Source: Pseudomonadota bacterium
GTDB lineage: Bacteria > Pseudomonadota > Alphaproteobacteria > Dongiales > Dongiaceae
Direction: 5' to 3'
Assembly (NCBI GenBank): GCA_021792365.1
Contig: JAJYUT010000002.1
Coordinates: forward strand, 1-64,000
Length of the DNA stretch: 64,000 nucleotides
The notes under the pieces are model-generated. The model saw nothing but the letters and a program-made list of their open reading frames with translations, searched no databases and was not told where the DNA came from. Position numbers and translations under genes: made by a program. This document shows, one piece after another, positions 1 through 9,322 of this stretch (position 1 is its first letter; each line of letters opens with the position of its first letter).

Positions 1-49
1 CAGAGCGCACACACAACAGCATCCGATACCCACAAGCCAAACCTCTTAC

Positions 50-126
<77 letters not shown>

Positions 127-144
127 ATCTCCCAAAACACCCTC

Positions 145-175
145 GATCCCGCGCGAACAGCGCGCCTCCGGGATC
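145..175 (+). terminator. hairpin downstream of tRNA-fMet, candidate terminator
   Basis: GATCCC at 145-150 pairs with GGGATC at 170-175, and the inner GCGCG at 151-155 pairs with CGCGC at 161-165, leaving a five-base loop and a four-base bulge. It lies 19 nt after the tRNA and is followed by ATCACTTT rather than a strong T tract. A terminator role is inferred. Confidence 0.4.
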
Positions 176-573
176 ATCACTTTCTGCCGCGCAGGCCCTT
201 TAGAGCTCCCTTCCACCGAAGTAGAGGCGACTCCTCGTGGAGGCCGCTGCCGGGCACAATCCAGATCTGCGGATTGTCATGTCCACCTCATCGATCACGC
301 ACCGGCGCAACGGGCTGATAGCCCGGTCGATCGCGGGAGCGCTTGTGATGTAGGTGGGGATTCAGCACGACAATCCTCCGACAAAGCGCGTCCATCGCGT
401 CACGTCAATGCGCGGCTTGTGTCTGCCGCCGCACACTCTTTCGCTTACACCTTGCGCCCTCGACCAGAGACTCATTCGCTCGTGTCAAAGCTAACGAGCG
501 AGCAAAACATCAACTCCCGTGGTTCCGGCTCAGTATCTGGAACCGGCAGCTCTGAACTGAGTTTCTCCACACC
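176..573. other. intergenic stretch, nothing recognised
   Basis: About 400 bases between the tRNA hairpin and the first glycosyltransferase. Short open frames here overlap each other on both strands and show no family resemblance. I see no convincing promoter, repeat or integrase remnant. It must hold the promoter of the next gene if that gene is expressed on its own. Confidence 0.4.
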
Positions 574-1806
574 ATGGATGCGTTGGCGCATTTTCTTGAA
601 TATCTTGCACAGGCGTATGACTGCCGCGGCGTGGAAACGCTTTGTACTTCGAACTTGCATCGAGTAAGTGAGCGTCGCGAACCGGTGCTGACGGCATGTC
701 GGATCGACCTTGTCGCCCCGCACAGCTGGCCAGAGGAACTGATTGAAGCGCTTTGGCGCAGAATGCAGATCTCACCAGTCGGCGTGGTCGTTGTTTGCGG
801 GGCCCACTGCACGTCAACATTGGCCTACAAAAAACTCTCAGATGCCGGCCTGGACGTTGCGTTCTTTGGAGCGGCTCCGTCGCCGCACCGGGGATATCTG
901 GCCGTATTGCATCATGCGGGAGCAGTTCCTTTAGCGCACGGTTCCCCTCCCAGAGAATTCCGGGTCGTTGCGATCATTCCGACTTTCAACGAGGAAGACA
1001 TCATATCGCAAACTCTGCGCGACCTTGGTGAGCAGGGATTGCAAGCCTACATCATCGACAACTGGTCCACGGACGGCACCGTTGCCAAGGCAAGCGCATT
1101 TCTCGGAAACTCACTGATCGGCATCGAGCGCTTCCCGGCCAGCGGCCCAGCGATGACATACGATCTGTCCGCGATCATGAGCCGCGTCGAGGAGGTCGGA
1201 GCGGAGCAACGAGGGGCAAGTTGGGTGGTTCTGCACGATGCCGATGAAAGACGACGCAGCCCATGGCCGGGGGTGACGCTTCGAGATGCTCTTTGGTATG
1301 TCGACCGATGCGGCTATTCCTGCATCGATCACACCACGTTGAACTTCTGGCCAGTCGATGATTCCTTTGATCCTGAGGGGCTCGATCTAGAGCAGCACTT
1401 CGCATACTTCAGCTTCAGCGATCATCCTGGCCACTTCCATCAACGCCGTGCGTGGAAGCAGCTCGGAATGCGAGTCGCGCTCGCCGCAAGCGCGGGTCAC
1501 GACGTAAGCTTCATGGGGCGACGCGTATATCCATACAAGTTCCTGCTCAAGCATTATCCCATCAGGTCCCAGGCGCACGGCGTTCGCAAGTTGCGCGAAC
1601 GCTTCCTCCGCTGGAACTCAGAAGAGCGCGCACTCGGCTGGCATCGGCAGTATGATGATATTGAGACCCGATCGTTGCTACACGATCCCGCTAAGCTCAT
1701 TCGATTCGAACCGAACACATTCTATGAGGACTATCTGGTCGCCCGGCTTTCGGGCGCCGGAATCTTCGCGGCACCGCCCCCTTGGGCGACGCCGCCCCGA
1801 TGGTGA
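574..1806 (+). CDS. family 2 glycosyltransferase with extra N-terminal region
   Basis: Predicted 410-aa cytosolic glycosyltransferase. The GT-A (family 2) fold begins near residue 129 with IIPTFNEED (about 135-142), followed by IIDNWSTDGT and a DADE metal/nucleotide-sugar motif at about 222-225. The first ~128 residues are an extra region with no family I recognise. The ATG at 574 is the first in frame, but no clear ribosome-binding site precedes it, so the start is provisional. Donor and acceptor cannot be read from the sequence. It lies next to a sugar epimerase, which suggests surface glycan synthesis. Its base composition is lower in GC than most of the window, compatible with transfer beside the tRNA gene. 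Confidence 0.8.
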   Translation: MDALAHFLEYLAQAYDCRGVETLCTSNLHRVSERREPVLTACRIDLVAPHSWPEELIEALWRRMQISPVGVVVVCGAHCTSTLAYKKLSDAGLDVAFFGAAPSPHRGYLAVLHHAGAVPLAHGSPPREFRVVAIIPTFNEEDIISQTLRDLGEQGLQAYIIDNWSTDGTVAKASAFLGNSLIGIERFPASGPAMTYDLSAIMSRVEEVGAEQRGASWVVLHDADERRRSPWPGVTLRDALWYVDRCGYSCIDHTTLNFWPVDDSFDPEGLDLEQHFAYFSFSDHPGHFHQRRAWKQLGMRVALAASAGHDVSFMGRRVYPYKFLLKHYPIRSQAHGVRKLRERFLRWNSEERALGWHRQYDDIETRSLLHDPAKLIRFEPNTFYEDYLVARLSGAGIFAAPPPWATPPRW

Positions 1807-2098
1807 TCAGGCGGTTGGTGCGGGGCGATCCGTCCGCAACTCAGTACTCCTATCCATGATAGATAGAACAGGCGACCGGACGATCTATAGACGCGCCGTG
1901 GCTTGATCCTCGTTCGAGAGAGCGGTCCCTTCTTCTGCCCGGCAGCGCCAGGGGCCGCCATGCGCCGGTCGTCCTCTCCTGGCGCCATCCAAGCAGGAGA
2001 CCGCCTGTTACACGTGTGTATTCCGGCATTTGTCACGGAAAGCTTTTCCCAGCTTGCTGTTGTCTTTCCATTGCGACGGCCGACATCGGACAGAGGCC

Positions 2099-3040
2099 AT
2101 GAAGAAATATCTCGTGACTGGTGGTGCGGGGTTCATTGGTTCGCACCTCGCGGATTATCTCGCGACGATGGGTCACCAGGTGCGCGTATTGGACGATCTT
2201 TCCACCGGTCGTATCGAAAACGTCCCGCGTCAAGCAGACCTCATCATCGCGAATGTTTGCGAGTCGAACGTTGCCGTGCGTGCTATGAGCGGATGCGACG
2301 GCATTTTCCATCTCGCTGCTATTGCATCAGTGGCGCGATCGGCAGAGGACTGCGTCGGCACTCATCGCGTCAATCAAGGTGCGACAATTGCAATACTCGA
2401 GGCCGCGCGCCGTCACGGCAATTTGCCAATCGTGTTTGCCTCGTCGGCTGCGATCTACGGGCAACAATGTCCGGCGGTGGAGCACCTCAGTCCGGCACCG
2501 CAGTCAGCATATGGTGCTGACAAGGCTGGAAGCGAGCTGCATCTGCAAGCCGGCTGGTGGAGCTTCGCCCAGCCGAGTGCCGCAATGCGATTCTTCAACG
2601 TGTTCGGTCCCCGGCAGGATCCCGCTTCGCCCTATTCGGGCGTGATCTCCGCATTCTTGGCACGTGCGCTTGCGGGCCTGCCGCTGATCGTACATGGTGA
2701 CGGGTTGCAGAGCCGCGATTTCATTTATGTGGATAACGTCGTGCGGTTCTTGTACCCTGCCATGGTCCGTCTGCATCAGCGCCCTGGGCATTTCGCCTGC
2801 AATGTTTGTAGTGGGAAAGCCACTACGATTCGTCGACTGGCAGAGGCCGTGGCAGCGATTGCCGGCAACCCAGTCAGAATCGTTCACGGTGCCAGGCGTA
2901 CAGGGGACATCCTTCACTCCCGTGGCGATGGGCATCTCGCTGCGCGGTTGCTGGGGGTCAAGGCCGACGTCAATCTGGATGCGGGGCTCTCCGCGACAAT
3001 GCAATGGATGAAGACGCACTCGTTGCGCGCAGCATCATGA
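2099..3040 (+). CDS. NAD-dependent sugar epimerase/dehydratase (extended SDR)
   Basis: Predicted 313-aa extended short-chain dehydrogenase acting on a nucleotide sugar, probably a UDP-hexose 4-epimerase type enzyme. The Rossmann motif TGGAGFIGS is at residues 7-15, a serine-rich SSAA stretch near 116, and the catalytic Y138-x3-K142 reads YGADK. The start is the ATG at 2099, because the fold begins only two residues later and GAGG lies just upstream; a longer frame from 2030 adds 23 residues unlike the family. The 292 bases before it hold nothing I recognise. Together with the preceding glycosyltransferase it forms a small glycan pair in lower-GC DNA. The exact substrate is unknown. Confidence 0.86.
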   Translation: MKKYLVTGGAGFIGSHLADYLATMGHQVRVLDDLSTGRIENVPRQADLIIANVCESNVAVRAMSGCDGIFHLAAIASVARSAEDCVGTHRVNQGATIAILEAARRHGNLPIVFASSAAIYGQQCPAVEHLSPAPQSAYGADKAGSELHLQAGWWSFAQPSAAMRFFNVFGPRQDPASPYSGVISAFLARALAGLPLIVHGDGLQSRDFIYVDNVVRFLYPAMVRLHQRPGHFACNVCSGKATTIRRLAEAVAAIAGNPVRIVHGARRTGDILHSRGDGHLAARLLGVKADVNLDAGLSATMQWMKTHSLRAAS

Positions 3041-3247
3041 ATCGCGCGGATTCAGCGATGAACCACCTAACTTTCGGCCGAACGCGCCGTGTAGTTGTCA
3101 GGCGGACTAGGTCGTAGACCCAGTTGAGACGGACATTGCCGTCCGAATCCGCGGGCGGACCGGGAACCGACAGGCGCGATCAGCAAGCCGAAGAGAAAAG
3201 GAGCTGCCCTGCCTGCGCGGAGTAGGCCTGCAGGGATTCTCCGGTTG

Positions 3248-3276
3248 ACGCCCAGTACCAATTCGGCACTGGGCGT
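3248..3276 (-). terminator. perfect 9-bp hairpin closing the peptide-importer operon
   Basis: ACGCCCAGT at 3248-3256 and ACTGGGCGT at 3268-3276 form a perfect 9-bp stem with an 11-nt loop, starting 7 nt beyond the stop codon of the hydrolase gene on the minus strand. The T tract is poor. Position and symmetry make it a likely terminator, and it could also act on transcripts arriving from the plus-strand epimerase. Confidence 0.6.
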
Positions 3277-3283
3277 TCACCAA

Positions 3284-5323
3284 CTACACGTGGTCTCGGG
3301 GAATCGCGACATCCCATTCTCTGGAAAAAGCTCTTGCCTCTCCCTCATAAGCGTCCAGCGTCGCGGTCAACAACAGGTTCCCCTTGCTGACTCTCATGAG
3401 CGTGCGCGTCTCGATGCGGACGCGCATATTACCGCGCCCATACTCCTTCTTCCAGGTGATCTCGGCCGTCGCCGACAACGGGTCGTCCGGTTTGATCGAG
3501 AAGCGTCTCCGCGTCGCCGCGCCATACTCCCAATCGAATTCCGGGATGCGGATCAGCCCGCTATCGCTGTACTCGTCCACAGTAACCGCGTCGGTGGCGA
3601 CGTCGGTGACGATGCGCGCGTGCGAGCTGCCCGGACGAATGCTGGTCGAGCCGAACGCAGGAGCATTCTCTGCAGGCTGGAAGGCCGGCAGCTCGGCGTC
3701 CGAAGCCTTCGGCGGGCGAACCGGAATCGTGAGCTGGCTCTCGCCGGCAAAGACCGTCAGGGTGACAGGCTCCGGCGACGGCCAGACGATCGGCCAATAG
3801 CTGGACGAGATGGCGAGACGCAGGCGGCTGCCGACGCCGAGCCTTTGAGCGCAGTCGTTGAGCTTGATGCGTACGCGATAGACTTCGCCGGGACGCAAGG
3901 GCTCGAGCTTCTCGTGACCGTTGCGGTGGGTAAGGTTGAGCAGCCCATAGCTGAAGCGGGTCACCGCGCCATCGGGCAGCACTTCCGAGAGGGTCACCGC
4001 GACGAAGGCATTCGGCCGATCGGCCGCCACCTTGAGGTCGAGCACAGGCGCGCCGACGAATTCCAGCGGCTGCTCCAGCACTGCGGTGTCGAACACCAGG
4101 GAACCGCCGGCCTCGGCGCGCTGGTCCGTGGCCTGATCGGGTGCCAGGCCATAGGGGCACCAGCTTCCAGCAGCGAGGCCGACCGTCTGCGGCGAACTGA
4201 GGCTGATGGCTTCCGACGCCGGCTTGGCGCCGGGTTGCGCAAGCATGCCCTTGGCCAAGGGATAGGCCACGGGGGCAATCCGCGCGCTCGGCCAAGCCTG
4301 CTCCGCAACCCAGCGGCCCGGCCGTTCCTGATACATCGCGTGCGGTGCGACGCTGTCCTGCATCCAGACCCGCAGCATGGGCTCATCCATGATGCCGGTC
4401 TCCTTGCCCTTCAGCCACTTGTCCCACCAGCGCAGGCATTCCTGCAGGAAGCCGATGCGCGGGCCGGGCAGCGCGAAGTTCGGATACTTGTGCGCCCATG
4501 GGCCGACCAGTCCCTTTCTGGGGCAGCGCAGATGTTCCAGCATGCGGAAGATCGGGTTGGTGTAGCCGTCGGCCCAGCCTCCCACCAGATAGACGGGACA
4601 TTCGATGGCGGCGTAGTCCTCGCGGATCGAGCCGTGCTTGTAGAACGCGTCGTGGCGCTGCCGCCGGTGCCATTCCTCCAGCCAGAATCCGGATTCCTCC
4701 AGCCTCCGCTTCCACATCTCCCGCCACTTCTCGCCGACCAGCGCCGGATCCGGCGGCGCCGCGTTGTAGCCGAACATGGTCGAGCCCCAGATGAGCTTGT
4801 CGACGAGCAGGCAGCCGCCCATGAAATGAATGTCGTCGGCATAGCGATCATCGGTGGAGCAGAGCGAGATCACCGCCTTCAGTTCCTTCGGCCGCCGCGC
4901 CGCCACCTGCAAACCGTTGAATCCGCCCCACGAGATGCCGATCATGCCGATGGCACCGGTGCACCAGGGCTGCGCGGCGATCCAGCGCAGGATCTCCAGC
5001 GCGTCATCCTGCTCCTGCTTGAGGTACTCGCCCTTCAGCACGCCTTCGGAATCGCCCGAGCCGCGCATGTCCACGCGCACCGAGGCATAGCCGTGCCCGG
5101 CAAAATAAGGATGGTTGAAGGCATCGCGCTCCGTGGTGCCGTCGCGCTTGCGATAGGGCAGATACTCGAGAATGGCCGGAACCGGATTGCGTTCGGCATC
5201 CACCGGCAGCCAGATTGTCGATGACAGGATCGTGCCGTCCGACAGCGGGATCTCCACATGGTGCAGCGTCTTTGTCTTGTGCGGAAACTCGGTACGATAA
5301 TTCACGCGTCTCTCCCTGGTCAT
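3284..5323 (-). CDS. CocE/NonD family hydrolase (X-Pro dipeptidyl-peptidase-like)
   Basis: Predicted 679-aa serine hydrolase of the CocE/NonD (S15-like) family. The nucleophile elbow is GISWGG with S131, the acid is probably D252 in GWADGY, and the base H278 in GPWAH, the usual order for this alpha/beta hydrolase. A C-terminal jelly-roll-like half follows, as in cocaine esterase and X-Pro peptidases. There is no signal peptide, so it should act in the cytosol. It is the last gene of a minus-strand operon with a peptide-type ABC importer, 42 bases after the ATPase gene, so a role in cleaving an imported peptide or acylated compound is a reasonable inference. Its actual substrate cannot be told from sequence. 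Confidence 0.88.
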   Translation of the reverse strand: MTRERRVNYRTEFPHKTKTLHHVEIPLSDGTILSSTIWLPVDAERNPVPAILEYLPYRKRDGTTERDAFNHPYFAGHGYASVRVDMRGSGDSEGVLKGEYLKQEQDDALEILRWIAAQPWCTGAIGMIGISWGGFNGLQVAARRPKELKAVISLCSTDDRYADDIHFMGGCLLVDKLIWGSTMFGYNAAPPDPALVGEKWREMWKRRLEESGFWLEEWHRRQRHDAFYKHGSIREDYAAIECPVYLVGGWADGYTNPIFRMLEHLRCPRKGLVGPWAHKYPNFALPGPRIGFLQECLRWWDKWLKGKETGIMDEPMLRVWMQDSVAPHAMYQERPGRWVAEQAWPSARIAPVAYPLAKGMLAQPGAKPASEAISLSSPQTVGLAAGSWCPYGLAPDQATDQRAEAGGSLVFDTAVLEQPLEFVGAPVLDLKVAADRPNAFVAVTLSEVLPDGAVTRFSYGLLNLTHRNGHEKLEPLRPGEVYRVRIKLNDCAQRLGVGSRLRLAISSSYWPIVWPSPEPVTLTVFAGESQLTIPVRPPKASDAELPAFQPAENAPAFGSTSIRPGSSHARIVTDVATDAVTVDEYSDSGLIRIPEFDWEYGAATRRRFSIKPDDPLSATAEITWKKEYGRGNMRVRIETRTLMRVSKGNLLLTATLDAYEGEARAFSREWDVAIPRDHV

Positions 5324-5365
5324 GAGCGGCTGCTCGCCGCCGCCCGAAAGTGGATTCCCGTTGCT

Positions 5366-7408
5366 CTAGTCTGTAAGCGGAAAATGGCAGCATATCGTGC
5401 GGCCATCTGAAAGAATGGTCTCCGCCGGCGGCTCTTCGCGACAGCGCGGCTGGGCATATCGGCAGCGCGCATGGAACTCGCAGCCGCGGGGCCGGACGGC
5501 GACGCTCGGCACCTCGCCCTCGATCGAGATCAGCGTGCGTCGATGCTCCGGGTCGGGTTGTGGGATGCCGTTGACCAGCGCCTCGGTGTAAGGGTGGGCT
5601 GGGCGCCGGAATATCGTTTCGCAGTCTCCCTGTTCCACAATGCGACCGAGATAAATGATTGCAAGCCGGCCGCTGATGTGCCGCACCACCGGAAGGTTGT
5701 GCGAGATGATGAGGTAGGTGAGGTTGTGCGCGATCTGCAGGTCGCGCATCAGGTTGAGCACCTCGCCCTGGATCGACACGTCAAGACCGGCGGTCGGTTC
5801 GTCGGCGATGATCAGGTCGGGCTCGAGCGCCAGGGCGCGCGCCACCCCAACGCGCCGCGCCTGTCCGCCGGACAATTGATGCGGGTACCGCGACAGCAAC
5901 TCGCGCGGCAGGTTGACCATGTCGGCCAGCTTGAGGGCAGCGGCATCCCGATCGAATCCCTTCGGTCGATGCACGTCCAAGGGCTCGACCATCAGCGCAC
6001 GCACGCTCTGCCGCGGACTCAGCGACCCGACCGGATCCTGGAACATCATCGCCATGTTTTCGCGCAGGGGCCGGAACTCGCGCTCGCTGAGCCGGGTCAG
6101 TTCCCGGCCGCGAAACGTGATCGAACCTGATGAAGCCGGGACGAGACCCAGGATGCAGCGGCCAAGCGTCGTCTTGCCAGACCCGCTTTCACCGACCAGC
6201 CCGAGAGTCTCTCCGGGCCGCAGGTCGAGATTGACGTCGACAAGAACGTCGATCGTCGCCGGCTGGCCGCCGGGTAGCAGAGACGCCAATCCGCCGCGCC
6301 CGGGAAAGCTGACGCGAAGGTCCCGTACGCGGATGAGCGCGTCCGGCTCAGAGACTTGCGTTCCGGAATTGTCCGGCATGGCCCCGTGCTGCGGGGAGGG
6401 CGCCGTCACGGACGCCGGCAAGGCACGCGCGGCGGCCTGTTCCGGATCCAGCAGGTGGCAGCGGGCGTCATGCCCGTCTGCCAAGGCGTGGGCGGCGGGC
6501 TTCTCATGATGGCAGCGATCGAAGGCTTTGGGGCATCGGCCGGCAAAGATGCAGCCCGCATGCGTCAAGCGGAGGTCCGGCAGGTCGCCGGGAATGGTGG
6601 GCAGGTAGCGGCCGCGTTCGGTAAGCCTCGCCGGGTCGGATTTGATCAGCGCCTGCGTATAGGGGTGCGCCGGCCGCGCATACACCGCGCCGATAGGCCC
6701 ACGCTCCACCACCTCGCCCGCATACATCACTACCACTTCGTCGCAGAGCTCGGCGACGAGGCCCAGATTGTGGGAGACGAGGATGATCGTGATGCGCATC
6801 TCCGCCTGGAGGCTGCGCAGCAGGTGAATGATCTGCGCCTCCATGGTCACATCGAGTGCAGTGGTCGGCTCATCCGCCATCAGGAGCTGCGGCTTCATCA
6901 GCAGGGCCATGGCGATGCCCATGCGCTGCCGCATGCCGCCGGAAAACTGATGCGGGAACTGGTCGATGCGCTGCTCGGGGTCCGGAATACCGACGCGGCG
7001 CATCATCGCCAAGGCATGGCCGATCTTCTGCGAGCGGCTCTGCTCGCGATTGCGGTACAGGATGTCGAGGATCTGTTGCCGATAGGATTTGACCGGTATC
7101 TGCGACGTCATCGGGTCCTGGAACACGATAGATGCCTGCCGGCCGCGGAAGTCGCGCAGCGCTGGCTCGGCCAGATCACACAGGTCCCGTCCGTCGAACA
7201 GGATCGTGCCGTCGACGATGCGGCCATTGCCCGACAATAATCGCGCGACCGACCAGATGACGGTGCTCTTGCCCGAGCCGCTTTCCCCCACCACACCGAC
7301 GATCTTGCCTCGGGGCACATCAAAGCTGACATCGCGCAATGCCCTGACCGGGCCGCGATCGGTGTCGAACACCACGTCCAGGTTGCGGATCTGCAGCAAC
7401 GGCGCCAT
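5366..7408 (-). CDS. fused double ATPase of peptide-type ABC importer (DppD-DppF-like)
   Basis: Predicted 680-aa protein carrying two complete oligopeptide-type ATPase domains in one chain. Domain 1 has Walker [10 protein letters not shown] near residue 41, signature FSGGMRQR near 155 and Walker B LLMADE near 175. Domain 2 has Walker [10 protein letters not shown] near 406 and signature LSGGQARR. Each domain ends in the cysteine-rich motif typical of OppD/DppD proteins (CIFAGRC...C near 286-299; CEFHARC...C near the C terminus). The ATG at 7408 is chosen because the ABC domain starts there and the permease stop lies two bases upstream; 38 extra upstream codons would be antisense-like noise inside the permease gene. 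It should energise the two permeases encoded just before it. Confidence 0.93.
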   Translation of the reverse strand: MAPLLQIRNLDVVFDTDRGPVRALRDVSFDVPRGKIVGVVGESGSGKSTVIWSVARLLSGNGRIVDGTILFDGRDLCDLAEPALRDFRGRQASIVFQDPMTSQIPVKSYRQQILDILYRNREQSRSQKIGHALAMMRRVGIPDPEQRIDQFPHQFSGGMRQRMGIAMALLMKPQLLMADEPTTALDVTMEAQIIHLLRSLQAEMRITIILVSHNLGLVAELCDEVVVMYAGEVVERGPIGAVYARPAHPYTQALIKSDPARLTERGRYLPTIPGDLPDLRLTHAGCIFAGRCPKAFDRCHHEKPAAHALADGHDARCHLLDPEQAAARALPASVTAPSPQHGAMPDNSGTQVSEPDALIRVRDLRVSFPGRGGLASLLPGGQPATIDVLVDVNLDLRPGETLGLVGESGSGKTTLGRCILGLVPASSGSITFRGRELTRLSEREFRPLRENMAMMFQDPVGSLSPRQSVRALMVEPLDVHRPKGFDRDAAALKLADMVNLPRELLSRYPHQLSGGQARRVGVARALALEPDLIIADEPTAGLDVSIQGEVLNLMRDLQIAHNLTYLIISHNLPVVRHISGRLAIIYLGRIVEQGDCETIFRRPAHPYTEALVNGIPQPDPEHRRTLISIEGEVPSVAVRPRGCEFHARCRYAQPRCREEPPAETILSDGRTICCHFPLTD

Positions 7409-7410
7409 GG

Positions 7411-8313
7411 TCAGCGCCCCTTGCCCAGCCGCGGGTCGAAGATGTCCCGCAGCGCCTCGCCGAGAAACGTGAACCCGAGTGTGGTGAGCACCAGGGGGAT
7501 GCCGCCGGCCACGATCGGCCATGGGGTCTGCCGGATGAGCAGGTAACCTTCGTTGAGGATGCTGCCCCAGCTTGCGGTGGGCGGCAGCACGCCGAGGCCG
7601 AGGAAGCTGAGGCCCGCTTCGACCGTCACCACCACCGGCACGTCCATGGCGGCCAGGATGAACATGGGGCCGATCACGTTGGGCAGGATGTGCCGCCAGA
7701 GGATGCCGCCAAGCGTCACGCCCAGCGACCGCTCGGCAATGACGAATTCGGTGTTGCGCAAGGCCATCGTGCTGGTCCTGACCAGCCGCGCATATGCGGG
7801 AATGGTTGTCACGATGACGATGGCCAGGATCAGGTTGAGGCTTGGACCCAACAGCGCCACCGCGGCCAGTCCAATGATGATGGTCGGAAAGGAGCGGATC
7901 ACGTCGAACAGCAGCAACAGGATATTGTCCAGCCAGGGCGGCCCGTATCCCGCCAGCATCCCGAACAGCAGGCCGAAAATCATCGAAACGGTGATTCCGA
8001 TCGTCGCGACATAGAGGGCGACGCGTCCGCCATAGAGCACACGGGAGAAAGTATCGCGTCCGAGCTGATCGGTGCCGGCGATGTGCTGCCAGGTGGGGCC
8101 TGACAGCCGTGCCGGGATGTCCAGCGTGTTCGGATCGTAAGGCGCCAGCAGCGGCGCGAAGATCGCGCTGACCAGGAACAGCGTGACCAGCACCATGCCG
8201 GTCAGGCCCTGCCAGCTGCCGAGGAGGCGGCGCAGCTTGTACCAGCCCTCTGCGCGGAAGGTATCGGCCGCCAGCGCAGCGCCGGCTGGGTTCTCAGAGC
8301 GAGCTGCGGACAC
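7411..8313 (-). CDS. peptide-type ABC permease, DppC-like
   Basis: Predicted ~300-aa inner-membrane permease of the DppC/OppC family. The N-terminal segment WQGLTGMVLVTLFLVSAIFA is a membrane span, followed by the family motif APYDPN, GTDQLGRDTFSRVLYGGR, several further spans and an EAA loop (AERSLGVTLGGILWRHILP) that contacts the ATPase. The GTG at 8313 is preferred; it overlaps the end of the dppB-like gene by 20 bases. A GTG at 8346 is also possible but has no better ribosome-binding site. Second permease of the importer encoded at 5366-10876. Confidence 0.92.
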   Translation of the reverse strand: MSAARSENPAGAALAADTFRAEGWYKLRRLLGSWQGLTGMVLVTLFLVSAIFAPLLAPYDPNTLDIPARLSGPTWQHIAGTDQLGRDTFSRVLYGGRVALYVATIGITVSMIFGLLFGMLAGYGPPWLDNILLLLFDVIRSFPTIIIGLAAVALLGPSLNLILAIVIVTTIPAYARLVRTSTMALRNTEFVIAERSLGVTLGGILWRHILPNVIGPMFILAAMDVPVVVTVEAGLSFLGLGVLPPTASWGSILNEGYLLIRQTPWPIVAGGIPLVLTTLGFTFLGEALRDIFDPRLGKGR

Positions 8314-9238
8314 GGGGATCCAGCCAGGCGACCACCAGGTCGGCACCGAGATTGATCAACACGTATACTCCTGTGATGATGAGCACGGCACCCTGCACGA
8401 CCGGGAAGTTGCGACTCATCACCATATCGTAGATCAGCTTGCCGACTCCGGGCCGGGTGAAGATGATCTCAGCAAAAAGGGCGCTGGAAAGCAGGCCGCC
8501 GAAGCCGATGCCGATGAGCGTGATCGTCGGCAGGATCGCCACCTTCAGCGCATAGCGAAACACCACCGTGCGCGGCTCCAGGCCGAAGGCATGGGCGGCA
8601 CGAATATAGGTCTCGTTCATGACCTCGAGCATCGAGGCGCGCACCATGCGGGCAAGATAGCCGACCCAACTCAGCCCGACCGCGAAGGCCGGGAGAATGA
8701 GATGGTATGCCTGGTCGGCGAGATCGCCCGGTTCTCCCGCGCCGATCACCGGCAGCCACCTCAGGATCACCGCAAACACCAGCAGCGACCAGATGGACAC
8801 GAGGAAAGATGGAATGGCGATCGTGGCGACCGAGAGGACGCCGGTGACCCGATCGAACCAGCTGTTCGGCCGGACGGCGGAGATGCAACCCAGCGGAATG
8901 CCGAGCAGCGCGGCCCAGAACAGGGCGACCGCCGCCAGGATCAGCGTCGAGGGCAACGCTTCCAGAACGATCCGGGTGACACTCCGTTCGGAGAACACGT
9001 CGACGCCGAGATCACCGCTCACCGCATTGAATAGATAGATCCAGAACTGTACCAGAACCGGCTCATCGAGGTGCATCTTCTCGGCATAGCGGGCGATTGC
9101 TTCGGGCGTCGCCCTGGGGCCAAGAGCAATCGTGGCGGGGTTACCGGGAATAAGATGCAGCAGCAGGAATAGCGCCAGCAGTGCGCACAAAACGATGACG
9201 ATCGATAGGCCGATGCGCTTGAACAGATACAGAAACAC
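8294..9238 (-). CDS. peptide-type ABC permease, DppB-like
   Basis: Predicted 314-aa inner-membrane permease of the DppB/OppB family. It begins with the characteristic MFLYLFKRIGLSIVIV span, then LLHLIPGNPA, and carries an EAA-type loop around ETYIRAAHAFGLEPRTVVFR, with six or so hydrophobic segments. Length and N terminus match the family, so the ATG at 9238 is well supported. It lies 84 bases after the binding-protein gene and overlaps the dppC-like gene, consistent with one operon. Confidence 0.93.
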   Translation of the reverse strand: MFLYLFKRIGLSIVIVLCALLALFLLLHLIPGNPATIALGPRATPEAIARYAEKMHLDEPVLVQFWIYLFNAVSGDLGVDVFSERSVTRIVLEALPSTLILAAVALFWAALLGIPLGCISAVRPNSWFDRVTGVLSVATIAIPSFLVSIWSLLVFAVILRWLPVIGAGEPGDLADQAYHLILPAFAVGLSWVGYLARMVRASMLEVMNETYIRAAHAFGLEPRTVVFRYALKVAILPTITLIGIGFGGLLSSALFAEIIFTRPGVGKLIYDMVMSRNFPVVQGAVLIITGVYVLINLGADLVVAWLDPRVRSSL

Positions 9239-9322
9239 TTCGGATGAAGCCTCGGCTACTTGCCGGAGGCGGACGGTCGGCGTGTCGCAGCCGGCCGTCG
9301 CGCTTCCGATTGTCGCTACGAC

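Noticed and set aside
2030-2098. Upstream in-frame start of the sugar epimerase
   Set aside because: The Rossmann motif starts two residues after the ATG at 2099, and the extra 23 residues do not resemble the family.
3245-5224. Long plus-strand open frame (about 659 codons) opposite the CocE/NonD gene
   Set aside because: It is a GC-rich antisense shadow: low-complexity Arg/Ala/Gly composition, no motif, while the minus strand has a full catalytic triad and family length.
7409-7522. 38-codon N-terminal extension of the double ATPase
   Set aside because: It lies inside the permease gene, is arginine-rich, and the ABC fold begins at the ATG at 7408.
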